A DNA stretch of 22,871 nt from JBCBKU01 sp038521345 (GCA_038521345.1 JBCBKU010000031.1:1-22871); one strand, 5' to 3'. Counted from the first letter of the stretch, positions 7,433 to 17,096 are shown. Translations and numbers: made by a program. Notes: generated from the sequence alone by a model not told the origin.

Positions 7433-10400
7433 ATGGCTGCTGACGGCGGAAGACCGACTCCCATGATCCCAGAATTTGAACCTCTGGAAGATCGGATTGT
7501 ACTGGATGGTGTGCCAGAAGTTGATGTCACACTACCCGACGAAGTGTTTCTCGGCGACCAGAACGTTCCACTGACGCTCACTTTCGACAACGTCGGCACC
7601 GACACAGGATATGTCCCATACGTCGATCTGATCCTTCCTCCGGGAGAGGACGGCGACGACGGCGTCACCTTTGATAGCGCAAGTTTCCTCGGCTCGCCGA
7701 TTGCCACGACCGTCCTGACATTCGATGCGGTAACCGGAACCGCAGAACACCCGTTCGCAGTCGACGCCATGAACAACCCAATTGTTGTGTCCGGCACACC
7801 AGGCGGGCAATTGGTGGTCTTCGAATTGCCGTATGGTTCTTTCTCGCCCGGCAACCCACCCATCGATATCGATGTGGTGGTCGACTTCTCGCCACTCGCT
7901 GATCTCGAGTCAGCGCAAGATATCACCGCAATCGGCGGCTTCGCCTTTGGTTGCGATCCGCTCGACAATCCCGGCACCGATGCACCAATCCGCGGTGCAC
8001 CTACAACGACCAGCGTCGACCAGGAACTGTTCACCGTCGAGAAAACAAACAACGTGCCAGAGCGGGATGCCGTCTCGGGTCCAAGTTACCCCTATCAATA
8101 CGAGATCACGGTCGAGGTAGCCGACGGTCAGACCCTCACCGATTTCCGGCTGACCGATACTCTGCCACCTGAAATTGTCTATCTGGGAGGCCTGACGATA
8201 AGTGGCGCATCGGGCAGCGTTGTTTCTGAGCCTACGCTGAACGCGGTCGTTACTCCGCCGGACAATGAACTCATCATCGACTTCGCGACGGTGACGGGCC
8301 CGATAACGGTGAACTTCGATTTCTACGTCAATGATAACCCCGGAGTCGGAACCGACCCGGTCATCGGTGTGGCATCTGGCGATGAAGCCGACGTACTGAA
8401 CACGGTGACCGGGAGCACAACATGGGACCCGCTGGATCCACGGGATGCAACGATCACCGACTCGGACACGGCAGAAGATATAATTCAGGCTCGCTCGATC
8501 GCCGTTCAAAAGTCTTCGGCCATACTCGTGGACAATCAAGCCGTCGGCTTCACTCCTGAGGATATCGTCGAGTACACCATCCAATTTCAGATCTCCGACT
8601 ACTTCACGTTTGGCGATCTTGAAGTCACGGACGTCCTCGGAAACGGGCTCGAATATGTCGCGGGGTCGGCGCAGTTCACCTACTCTGAGGAGACCGGTTC
8701 GCAAGGAACTCCGGTTTCGCTGACGCCGTTCGAAACGTCGATTTTTAGTGTCGGCACGGGCGAAACGACCAACACTTGGGACATCAGCGCGGCCTTGGTT
8801 TCCTTGGGCGATGATGGAATTTTGGCTGGAGATGTGGCTGGCGACGGCTCGTCCAGCGGCGCACAGACGACGGTCACTATAACTTACCAGGCCGAGATCC
8901 TGGACGAGTATCCGGGTCCTGTGTCCGGAACGCCGGCGCTTAGCCAGGGTGACACCCTCAGCAACGATGTTTCGGTCTCAGGAACAGTCCGGGACAACAC
9001 AACTCCGTCCTCTGTAATTGGAACGGAAGACGAAACCTCAAGTACCGACGTTGTCCTGACAGTCGGTTCGATCCGCTCGAAGGAAGTTTATGCGGTCAAT
9101 GGCAGCACAAGCTTTGACCCCAACGTGCCGATCGCTGCTGGGGACGCAGTCACGTTCCTTGTGGTCTACGAGGCTCCGCTTGGCGCATTTGAAGACCTCA
9201 ACATCGTCGACAATCTTCCACAGAATGTATTCGACGCGACTGAAGTCACGACGTTCAACCCGATCTCGAGTGCGACACCTCCGGCTGCAGGGGCGGCCCA
9301 GTTCGGACCGGGCGACGAATTCCTTTCAAATGGAGGAGCCGCTCCGGTCCTTTCGACCGTTGATGTCGACAACGAAGTCCGCTTCGATTTTACTAACCTA
9401 GCGGTGGATCCACGGCAGCCGGTGTCGGTCGAACTCATGCTCACCGTTACCGTGATCGATGCCGTGTTTTCGCCTGAACTGCTTCTGACAAACCAGGTTA
9501 CGGCGTTCGAGACGGATAGCTTCGGCAACGTTACAGACACCACCGCAATTGCATTATTCGAGTATTCCGAGCCGTCCTTGGAGATCACAAAAGGGGTCGT
9601 GGCGTTCACGTCTCCCGACAGCGATACGAGTCTGGACGCCAGCGCTGGACCGGTCTCCTTCTCCGATCCGGGAACAACCGGCACACGCTTCTCTGGCACG
9701 ATCAGTTCTGACGACCTCAACACGACGCCAATCGACGCCAACATCGAGAATGTGGACGCCGGAGACCTCGTGACTTTCGCAATCGTTGTCGAGAATGTCG
9801 GTCGAGCGCCCAATGGAGCCTTTAATGTCAATGTGACCGACACCTTACCGGCTGGGTTTGATATTCCGACCGGTGGGGCGGGACTGAACCTGACGGTGAC
9901 CGATGGTGCCGGCAACCCAGTGGCATTCGATGCCCCTGCGGTCGATGCAGACCTGTTTACCGCAGGCGGCCTGACGCTGACCGACGGTGCCACCGAAGGC
10001 GCAATCGCAGCTTACAGTGCGACCTCGGGAGACAATGTCGTCATTCTGACCTATGACCTTGTGGTCGAAGATGCCGTCACCGCGAACCAGACGATTTCGA
10101 ACACGGCCGCAATCGCGGAGTACAATGCCTTCGAAGGTGGCGGTGGCGATGTTCCTGTCAACCGCGTGCCCGCGGGAGGGTTGGAAGACGACGCGACCGC
10201 GACCGTTCAAGCCCCCGAAATCGATAAGGTCTTCAACGCGCAGGAGTTCGACGAAGGCACCGGCTCTCAGGTAGTGATCGGCGAGAACTTCTCGTACGAA
10301 ATCACGATCGACCTAATTGAAGGCGTTATCGACAACGCCGTCTTTACCGATGTGGTCACCGTAGGAGGACTGGAACTCATCGGAGCCGAGATCATTGGTT

Positions 10401-13400
10401 ATGACGCTTCGATATCAAATACCGGCGGACTCGGGTTGAATTCGACGGTTGTCGCCAATCCTGCAGGGACGAGTGTGACCTTCGACTTTGGAACACTGAC
10501 GCTGCCATCGGACAACGACGAGTCCAACGATTCAATCGTCATTCGTGTGGACGCACGCTTGCCGGACGCCAATGCCGACATCGCCGGCGATCAACTGGTT
10601 AACCGGGCTCGGCTCGCCTTTGATGGTGGCCAGGTTCAGGATTTTCTTGGGCAGCGGGTGATCGAACCCAACCTGACGATGAACAAGACAGCGTCGCCGA
10701 CCGTCGTTACGGCCGGGCAGGTGGTCGACTACACGGTCGAAGTCGAGAACCTGACCGGTGAATACGACGCACCCGCCTTCGACCTCCGGCTGACGGACAC
10801 GCTGGACTCCGACTTGGCGCTGGATCCGACAAGTGTCCGGATTCTACTAAACGGCAGTGACGTCACTGGGACGACGGGTTACACCGTGACGTCGGTAATC
10901 GGAAACACCTTCGTTATCGACGTGGATCGCCTCAATGAAGGTGACACCCTCGCAATCGAGTATTCCGGAACCGTGGATACCGGAATTCTCTCGGGACGGA
11001 CGATCCCGAACACCGCGGGATTGACCTTTGATTCAACTCCAGAGGACGAAGGCGTCGGCAGCGGTGCCGCCGACGACAGCGACGACCGGGACTACAGTCT
11101 GACCGCAACAGAAGAGATTACTCCGGTTGGGCCAGGGCTCGACAAGTCTGTGATCGGCTCTTCGTTCGACGACACCGCGGGAACGAACCTCTCCATGGGC
11201 GAAGAAGTCACGTACGAGATCGTGGTGACCATCCCAGACGGCAATACGACCGATGTAACGTTAACCGACGTTTTGCCGACCGCGCCGCCGGGCGTCCTGG
11301 AATATGTCTCTTCTGAGGTGATCAGCGTCGGAAGCGATCTCTCTGGGGCCGGATTGTCAGGTCTTGTCGGAAGCAGCGGCTCTAATGGCGGCGGCGCCGC
11401 AACCACGTTCACGTTCGGCGACATCTTCAACGCCTTCGATATGAATTCGGATCCAGACGATGCCAACGATCAGATCGTGGTTCAATTGGTAGCCGTTCTG
11501 GTCGATGACCCTGCCAATGCTTCGGGTGACGTTCTTACAAACACCTCGACGCTCGACTACGAGGATGGCAACGGCGATCCGGCAAGCACCAGCGACACTG
11601 CAGATGTGACCGTCGTGGAGCCTGTCCTTGATATCGACAAGACCGCAAGTCCCACGGGCGCTGATGCGGGAGACACCATTACTTATACCGTCACATCGTC
11701 AAATAGCGGCACCGGACCGGCCTATGATATCGTCATTGACGACGATTTGGCCGATGCCGGGTTGTCGGCCACTGGGACACCAAGTGTCCGGATTCTTGAT
11801 GGCGCGACTGATGTAACCCCTGGCGGAGCTGATGCGCCATCCGTGGGTTTTGATCTGGGAGGGGCATTGCAGGCCGTCATCCCGGAATTGTTGCCCGGGC
11901 AGACGATCGAGATTGTGTACGATGCGACGGTCACAGACGCCGCGCTTTTTTCGAGCCCCGTGGACAATACAGCGCAAGTCACACGCTATGACTCGGATCC
12001 CGCTGGCGATGAAACGACCGACAACGGTCGCGTCTACGACGAAGACCTTGCCGGCTACACTGTTCCATCTGATGACGCCACGGTCACCACACCCGACGCA
12101 TCTTTGTCGAAGACGCTTGTTGAATCGTCCGATGCCAATACCGCCGATGATGACGTCACGATCGGTGAAACGGTCACGTTTGAGCTCGTGATTACAGCGC
12201 CCCAGGGCACCGCCGACCTGACCTTGACCGATGTGATGCCGACCGGGCTCTCCGCGCAGTCCGCAACGTTTGTCGGCGTGAACAACTCCACAAGCGTTAC
12301 GTCTGACATCTCAGTCGGAGCAACCCAAACGGGAGTGGGGTCAAGCGGTGGCATCACAATTGCCGCAAACGGCGATAGCGTGACTTTTGACTTCGGGACA
12401 GTGGTCGTCCCGGGAGAGGACGACACGGCAGCGACCGACACCGAGATCGTGGTACGCGTCACGGCCATTGTCGAAGATATTGGCGCTGTGACAGACGGAG
12501 CGACGTTGCAAAACACTGCAACCTTGGAAGTCGTCGATCCGTCGAATACGGGAACCAATCTTCAACCAGATGTCGTGGCAACCGAAACTGTCGACATCGT
12601 TGAACCCGAAGTCGACATCGTGAAGTCGTCGCCAATCGGAGCGAATCCGGGCGACAACGTACCTTATTCGATCACGCTGACGAACAACGGAAACGGGCCC
12701 GCATACGATATGCTCGTGACCGATACATTGGCGGACCCAAACCTGTCGCTTGTCACCGGGTCGATCGAAGTCTTTTTGGGCGGCTCACCATTGGCCCCCC
12801 AGCCCACGATCACGGAAACATTGCCGGATGGGTTCGAGGTTTCGGATTTGAACTTGCTTCCCGGCCAAGAGATCGAGATCCAATTCGACGCGCTTCTCGA
12901 TGCAAACGCACCTGCAGCGGAGAGCTTCCCGAACACCGCGACAGCCGTATTCGATACGGTCGATGATGACATGTTGAACACGAGCGAGGCACGGGATTAC
13001 AGCGTCAGCGATGACAGCATTGTCGCAACTGTGCCAAGCATCACAAAGACGCCAATCACGTCCAGCAATCTCGACACAGACAGTGCGTCGGGCAGCGATC
13101 CGTTCGAACTCGCGATCGGGGAAGAGGTCACTTTCCAATATGTAGTGACTTTGCCCGAGATCGCGATGGATAGCGTTGTTCTCGACGATGCGCTGCCGGT
13201 CGGCATGGAATACGTGTCCAGCACATTGGTCTCGGTAGCCGGAGATCTGGGGCTTGCGGCCCCTACCGTCGATGTCGCCGCAAATAACCGGGACATCAGC
13301 TTTGATTTTGGAGCGGTGACCAACGCGGCGGACGGCTCGCCTGGTGTCGACGATACCTTTACGATCGAGGTCACCGCGGTGATCGTTGACAGGGCCGCCG

Positions 13401-15484
13401 CGACTGCCGGGGCAACGCTGACCAACACAGCGACAATTTCGGCTACTCCGGCCGGCGAAGCGCCCTTCGACCCGCAATCGGACACAGCGGATGTCGAGAT
13501 TGTCGAACCGCTTCTGGAGCTCGAGAAATCGGCCCCGCTCGTGGTCGATACCGGCGACACGGTTGGTTATGAACTCACAATCGAGAATGTCGGACCTCCA
13601 ACAGGCAGTGCGGGCCCCGCATATGACGTCATCGTCACCGATTCACTTCCCGCCGAGTTCACACTGAATACCGGGTCCCTTGTGTTTCAGATCGACGGAT
13701 CGACGATTAGTCCGAGTGTCACGGCTGATGCCACCGGGTTTTCGGCAACGATCCCTGTGATTGGGCCGGATGAGGTGCTTACGATAACGTATACGGCCAA
13801 CGTCGGCGCCGGCGCTGTCGCCCCCGAAAGCTATATCAACTCAGCGACCGTGAACTATGACAGCTCTCCGGGGGCCAATTCTAATGAACGGGACTACCCC
13901 GAGCTGACCGACACCGCGCGCGTGGCCCTTCCTCCTTTGCTGGACAAGTCGATCCTGTCCACCAGCCTTTCGGCCACGGGCGACGGTGAGCATGACCTTG
14001 GCAATCCTGACGTGAACATCGGGGAAGAGATCACTTACCAACTGGTGATCACGCTGCCGGAAATCACGATGGACGCGGTCACCCTTACCGATACGTTGCC
14101 GACCGGCTTGTCCTTTGTCTCGGCGGATATTGTGTCGGTGGGTTCGGAGATCTCCGGTGTCACGACGTCGGATGAGGCAACTGTTGTCAGCACGTCCGGC
14201 TCTGACGTCATCTTCACTTTCGGTGCGCTCGACAACACGTTTTCGGACGGCGTGGTCGACGGAAACGATGAGATTGTCTTGGACGTGACCGTGCGGGTCG
14301 AAGATCTTCCGTCTGTCACCGATGGTACGGTCCTGACGAACGATGCATCCCTGGTGGTGACACCTGAGAACGAGGCGCCACTGACCCCGGTCACAGATGC
14401 CGTATCGGTTGACGTGGTGGAACCGCTCATCGACATCGTAAAGGACGTAAGCGATCCCGAGCCGCAACAGGGCGAGGTAATCACCTACACCGTGACGGTC
14501 ACCAACGATCCGGCCGCCACTGGTCCTGCGCTCAACCTCGTAGTCGAGGATCCGTTGCCGACTGATCTTTCTGTGGTCAGCGTGTCGCTATCCGGTGCGG
14601 GCGCATCCGTAACATCGGGGTCGGGTAGCACGCTGGTCGTTTCCATTCCGCTCCTACAGCCGGGCGAGAGTGTCACGATTGTTTATGATGTGTTCGTGGG
14701 GTACGCGACACCGGTCTTCACTGATGTGACAAACACCGCGGAGGTCACCGGCACCACTTCGGGAGATCCCGGAAATCCGGGCCGTCCCATAGTCGATGAC
14801 GACAGCGAAATCATTGAAGTGGAACCGGTGCCCGCACCGGCGTTCGAAGAAATCCCTCGCCTCGTAGGCGGCGGAATCGACGACGCCCAGTTCCTGCCGG
14901 TGCTTGCGATTGACCCGATTTACACTGGCACCGCCGAGTACGGAGCCAATGTCACCATCAAACTCTACCAGTTGGACGGTTCTCTTGCATATGTCCGGAA
15001 CGTGGTCGCTGATGCCGGTGGTCATTGGATCGCCGTGTTCCCTCGGGTTAGTCTCGAATCGATCGACGACGACTTCCATCAATCCTACGAGACCTCGGTC
15101 TTGTTCCGGGAACCGGTTCAGTATCTTGATGATCGCGTTGCTTTCGACCGCAACGGAGCGCCTATCCAACAAAGAACCTCTTTTGTTGGGACCGAGCTTC
15201 AAGACGACACGTACAACGTGACGATCAACCATGATCGACCTTCGACGCTTCCGCAGGATCGCGGCATGTTCAATGCCCGGGTGTTCTTTGCCCCTGCCGT
15301 GGTAGGTGAACCGTTTGCGCGCGGGGATGTACTAAGTGTTGACGAGGTTTTCGAGACGATTGCCGATCGATCGGTCCAAGATCTTTACGCGGCAAGTGTG
15401 GATCCATTGGCCACGGGACTAAACCGGTTCAACTACGAGTTCTTGAGCGAAGAAACTGCGATCCCAGGCGGTACGGCCCGCTAG
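7433..15484 (+). CDS. Giant DUF11-repeat surface protein with LEPR-XLL-like N-terminal motif
   Basis: A 2683-residue acidic protein predicted to be exported and surface-bound. The start at 7433 is chosen because GGGAGAA precedes it and the gene then follows the TolC stop by 17 bases; the frame is open to 7346 but would overlap the TolC gene. There is no Sec signal. Residues 14-24 read EPLEDRIVLDG, like the LEPR-XLL motif of large exoproteins. A unique domain (about 25-195) carries the only cysteine (FGCDP). Fourteen DUF11/TIGR01451-type beta domains span about 198-2465, each beginning around [LI]xK, with a central T-D-x-L-P block and a late L-x-N-x-A. From the fifth unit two subtypes alternate. 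The C-terminus (about 2466-2683) has an Ig-like segment (YTGTAEYGANVTI...ADAGGHW) and an unfamiliar terminal domain. No RTX nonapeptides or LPXTG are present. It is likely an adhesin or surface-layer filament exported by the flanking proteins. Confidence 0.92.
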   Translation: MAADGGRPTPMIPEFEPLEDRIVLDGVPEVDVTLPDEVFLGDQNVPLTLTFDNVGTDTGYVPYVDLILPPGEDGDDGVTFDSASFLGSPIATTVLTFDAVTGTAEHPFAVDAMNNPIVVSGTPGGQLVVFELPYGSFSPGNPPIDIDVVVDFSPLADLESAQDITAIGGFAFGCDPLDNPGTDAPIRGAPTTTSVDQELFTVEKTNNVPERDAVSGPSYPYQYEITVEVADGQTLTDFRLTDTLPPEIVYLGGLTISGASGSVVSEPTLNAVVTPPDNELIIDFATVTGPITVNFDFYVNDNPGVGTDPVIGVASGDEADVLNTVTGSTTWDPLDPRDATITDSDTAEDIIQARSIAVQKSSAILVDNQAVGFTPEDIVEYTIQFQISDYFTFGDLEVTDVLGNGLEYVAGSAQFTYSEETGSQGTPVSLTPFETSIFSVGTGETTNTWDISAALVSLGDDGILAGDVAGDGSSSGAQTTVTITYQAEILDEYPGPVSGTPALSQGDTLSNDVSVSGTVRDNTTPSSVIGTEDETSSTDVVLTVGSIRSKEVYAVNGSTSFDPNVPIAAGDAVTFLVVYEAPLGAFEDLNIVDNLPQNVFDATEVTTFNPISSATPPAAGAAQFGPGDEFLSNGGAAPVLSTVDVDNEVRFDFTNLAVDPRQPVSVELMLTVTVIDAVFSPELLLTNQVTAFETDSFGNVTDTTAIALFEYSEPSLEITKGVVAFTSPDSDTSLDASAGPVSFSDPGTTGTRFSGTISSDDLNTTPIDANIENVDAGDLVTFAIVVENVGRAPNGAFNVNVTDTLPAGFDIPTGGAGLNLTVTDGAGNPVAFDAPAVDADLFTAGGLTLTDGATEGAIAAYSATSGDNVVILTYDLVVEDAVTANQTISNTAAIAEYNAFEGGGGDVPVNRVPAGGLEDDATATVQAPEIDKVFNAQEFDEGTGSQVVIGENFSYEITIDLIEGVIDNAVFTDVVTVGGLELIGAEIIGYDASISNTGGLGLNSTVVANPAGTSVTFDFGTLTLPSDNDESNDSIVIRVDARLPDANADIAGDQLVNRARLAFDGGQVQDFLGQRVIEPNLTMNKTASPTVVTAGQVVDYTVEVENLTGEYDAPAFDLRLTDTLDSDLALDPTSVRILLNGSDVTGTTGYTVTSVIGNTFVIDVDRLNEGDTLAIEYSGTVDTGILSGRTIPNTAGLTFDSTPEDEGVGSGAADDSDDRDYSLTATEEITPVGPGLDKSVIGSSFDDTAGTNLSMGEEVTYEIVVTIPDGNTTDVTLTDVLPTAPPGVLEYVSSEVISVGSDLSGAGLSGLVGSSGSNGGGAATTFTFGDIFNAFDMNSDPDDANDQIVVQLVAVLVDDPANASGDVLTNTSTLDYEDGNGDPASTSDTADVTVVEPVLDIDKTASPTGADAGDTITYTVTSSNSGTGPAYDIVIDDDLADAGLSATGTPSVRILDGATDVTPGGADAPSVGFDLGGALQAVIPELLPGQTIEIVYDATVTDAALFSSPVDNTAQVTRYDSDPAGDETTDNGRVYDEDLAGYTVPSDDATVTTPDASLSKTLVESSDANTADDDVTIGETVTFELVITAPQGTADLTLTDVMPTGLSAQSATFVGVNNSTSVTSDISVGATQTGVGSSGGITIAANGDSVTFDFGTVVVPGEDDTAATDTEIVVRVTAIVEDIGAVTDGATLQNTATLEVVDPSNTGTNLQPDVVATETVDIVEPEVDIVKSSPIGANPGDNVPYSITLTNNGNGPAYDMLVTDTLADPNLSLVTGSIEVFLGGSPLAPQPTITETLPDGFEVSDLNLLPGQEIEIQFDALLDANAPAAESFPNTATAVFDTVDDDMLNTSEARDYSVSDDSIVATVPSITKTPITSSNLDTDSASGSDPFELAIGEEVTFQYVVTLPEIAMDSVVLDDALPVGMEYVSSTLVSVAGDLGLAAPTVDVAANNRDISFDFGAVTNAADGSPGVDDTFTIEVTAVIVDRAAATAGATLTNTATISATPAGEAPFDPQSDTADVEIVEPLLELEKSAPLVVDTGDTVGYELTIENVGPPTGSAGPAYDVIVTDSLPAEFTLNTGSLVFQIDGSTISPSVTADATGFSATIPVIGPDEVLTITYTANVGAGAVAPESYINSATVNYDSSPGANSNERDYPELTDTARVALPPLLDKSILSTSLSATGDGEHDLGNPDVNIGEEITYQLVITLPEITMDAVTLTDTLPTGLSFVSADIVSVGSEISGVTTSDEATVVSTSGSDVIFTFGALDNTFSDGVVDGNDEIVLDVTVRVEDLPSVTDGTVLTNDASLVVTPENEAPLTPVTDAVSVDVVEPLIDIVKDVSDPEPQQGEVITYTVTVTNDPAATGPALNLVVEDPLPTDLSVVSVSLSGAGASVTSGSGSTLVVSIPLLQPGESVTIVYDVFVGYATPVFTDVTNTAEVTGTTSGDPGNPGRPIVDDDSEIIEVEPVPAPAFEEIPRLVGGGIDDAQFLPVLAIDPIYTGTAEYGANVTIKLYQLDGSLAYVRNVVADAGGHWIAVFPRVSLESIDDDFHQSYETSVLFREPVQYLDDRVAFDRNGAPIQQRTSFVGTELQDDTYNVTINHDRPSTLPQDRGMFNARVFFAPAVVGEPFARGDVLSVDEVFETIADRSVQDLYAASVDPLATGLNRFNYEFLSEETAIPGGTAR
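8010..14830 (+). repeat. Fourteen tandem DUF11-type domain repeats, partly an A-B super-repeat
   Basis: Units are marked by their single lysine codon at 8042, 8510, 9080, 9590, 10226, 10685, 11144, 11639, 12110, 12623, 13046, 13526, 13946 and 14441. From 10226 onward two types alternate five times. Type A begins like LDKSxIxSS and contains IGEEVTYxLVVTLPE, DFG and LTNTATL. Type B begins VEPxLDIxKSASP and contains GDTVxYT, NxGxGPAYD, LLPGQxIEIxYDA and FxNTAxVxYDS. One A-B pair is about 900-960 bases. Copies are clearly homologous but diverged, so this is an old protein repeat rather than recent DNA duplication. Confidence 0.9.
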
Positions 15485-15491
15485 CGCGGCA

Positions 15492-17096
15492 CTAAAGCCA
15501 GAGGCGGAGCAGAACCCAATTTCGCACCGCCTCGCCGACTATCTGAAACAGCGGGCGAAACTCGCGGTCGAAGACAAACACCCCTCGGAGACCCGGGCGC
15601 AGTGTTTCGGTGCTTTCCGACAGGGTCGCGCGGCCCTGAAAGACTGCGGCATCGGCGCGATCGCTTTGCGCCGGCGAGATCTCGAGGACGCGCCCCTCAA
15701 AGCCCTCACCCGGTGCAAAGTCAGGTCGAAAGATCCCCGCTTCTCCGTCGTCAATTCGGTGCAAAAGACGGTCTTGAACGTCCAATCTAAGTTCCAGCGC
15801 CTCAGGTTGCAGAACCGACATGAGTGTTTCGCCCTGGCGTACTGTGGCGCTTGTGAATGATGACAAGTCGTTGCCCGACACCACTCCATCGATCGGCGCA
15901 CGCAATGTGGCTCGATCCAGACGGGCCTTGAGAAGATCAATCCTCGCGCGGAGGCTTTCCGACTCCAGTTCGGCGTTTCGAAGGGTCGTCGCGTCCCGAG
16001 CTCCGCGTGCGGTTTCACGCTCAAGCAGAGTCTGGGAATAATCGGCTTGGGCGATAGCTAATTCCTGCGCGATGTCTTCGGTTTCCAATTGGGCCAAGAC
16101 GGTTTCGCCGGCGGTGACCACATCGCCATCACTCACACGCATCTCAAGTATGAGACCTGAAAAAGGCGCTGTGACCAATCGGGTTTCGACCGAAATCACT
16201 TCGGCTGGGACCCGCCGGGCGTCCGGAACCGGAACAAACGCCAGCCCAAATGCCACCAGAGCCATCGCAGCGCGGCGAACCATTTGTGCGTTCCATGCCC
16301 GGCGGCGTGCTGATGGGTCTGACCGCGCTGCAGAGATCCCATGTGCAAGCAGCGGTAGAAGGGAAGCGTGGCGACGTGCGCGGTCAGCTTTGAGCGTGAT
16401 GGCGGCCGAACCCTGACGCGCCACGAAAACGTCGGATGCGCGCCGCGCCGGATCGAGTGCCACGCGAAACTCGTCGCCCAGCGCATCCGGCAGACCCGCG
16501 CGGGTCGCGGCCGCCGGCTGGTCCGAGATGGCAAGTTCTACAATGTCCTGGTTACGAAACTCGGCAATCGCGACCATATCCGCGTCGACAAGAGCACGGA
16601 TCCGAGACGCGACCGTCTCTAGATCCGTTTCCAGTGTCAAACCCTCCGCCACAGATTCCAATGCCGAGATATCGGGATGTCGGAACACAGCGTTGGACAA
16701 ACGCGCAAGACCGACCATGCGTTCAAACGCCAACGCGCGAGTCGCAGGGGTTGCGCCTTTTAGGCGGGCAACGAGTAACCCGGTTCCACCGCCAGGAAGT
16801 GACACACCAATCGCCAATGCATCATGCGCTTCTTGGGGCTCGGCCTCTGCGTCCGGCAATTGGCCAAGCCAATCGGTGATTCGCTTCGGCAGGCTGGCAG
16901 ATTCGGGGTGGGACGCGATGGGAGTGAGTTCGCCAGCCCGGAACACGTGGCATTCGGACGCCATGACAAGTGCAGTACACAGACCTGCCAGCTCTTGTGC
17001 GAAGGCCTCAGTGGACTGAGTTGTATCGAAAACCGCGCCGATGGCTTCGGACAACGTGGGCCCTTGGCCGCGGGTTGGGCGGTTGTCTTGCATCAT
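15492..17096 (-). CDS. Hybrid protein: GAF-like cytoplasmic half, one membrane segment, HlyD-like adaptor half
   Basis: A 534-residue inner-membrane protein. Residues about 1-265 are soluble and resemble GAF-type sensory modules (for example LETVASRIRALVDADMVAIAEF). A basic stretch (SARRRAW) and a membrane helix at about 276-291 follow. The periplasmic part has the two halves of a lipoyl/HlyD domain (TAPFSGLILEMRVSDGDVVTAGETVLAQLETED at about 309-341; LRAPIDGVVSGNDL at about 398-411) split by a coiled-coil segment (about 342-395), then a beta-barrel-like region. Such adaptors bridge an inner-membrane component to a TolC-type channel. It is the last gene of the four-gene minus operon; its start ATGATG overlaps the stop of the upstream adaptor, and it ends 8 bases from the giant gene, read in the opposite direction. 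The HlyD part is clear; the GAF assignment is by look and less certain. Confidence 0.87.
   Translation of the reverse strand: MMQDNRPTRGQGPTLSEAIGAVFDTTQSTEAFAQELAGLCTALVMASECHVFRAGELTPIASHPESASLPKRITDWLGQLPDAEAEPQEAHDALAIGVSLPGGGTGLLVARLKGATPATRALAFERMVGLARLSNAVFRHPDISALESVAEGLTLETDLETVASRIRALVDADMVAIAEFRNQDIVELAISDQPAAATRAGLPDALGDEFRVALDPARRASDVFVARQGSAAITLKADRARRHASLLPLLAHGISAARSDPSARRRAWNAQMVRRAAMALVAFGLAFVPVPDARRVPAEVISVETRLVTAPFSGLILEMRVSDGDVVTAGETVLAQLETEDIAQELAIAQADYSQTLLERETARGARDATTLRNAELESESLRARIDLLKARLDRATLRAPIDGVVSGNDLSSFTSATVRQGETLMSVLQPEALELRLDVQDRLLHRIDDGEAGIFRPDFAPGEGFEGRVLEISPAQSDRADAAVFQGRATLSESTETLRPGLRGVFVFDREFRPLFQIVGEAVRNWVLLRLWL

Noticed and set aside
6958..8052. A 364-codon minus-strand open frame across the TolC-giant junction.
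   Set aside because: It covers two well-supported plus-strand genes, has Ser/Gly/Pro/Arg-rich composition typical of an antisense shadow, and shows no domain.
9166..9993. Long minus-strand open frames inside the giant gene (e.g. 9166-9993, 13841-14467).
   Set aside because: They are mirror frames of a repetitive GC-rich gene; their products are low-complexity Ser/Thr/Val/Arg-rich sequence without family features or ribosome-binding sites.
8010..14830. The repeated region considered as a CRISPR array or recent DNA tandem duplication.
   Set aside because: Repeat units are protein-level and 140-210 codons apart with strong nucleotide divergence; no short identical direct repeats with spacers are present.
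15501..15533. GAGGCGG...CCGCCTC inverted repeat at the convergent gene ends as a bidirectional terminator.
   Set aside because: The loop is 19 bases, no T-tract follows on either strand, and it lies inside the coding end of the GAF-like/HlyD gene.
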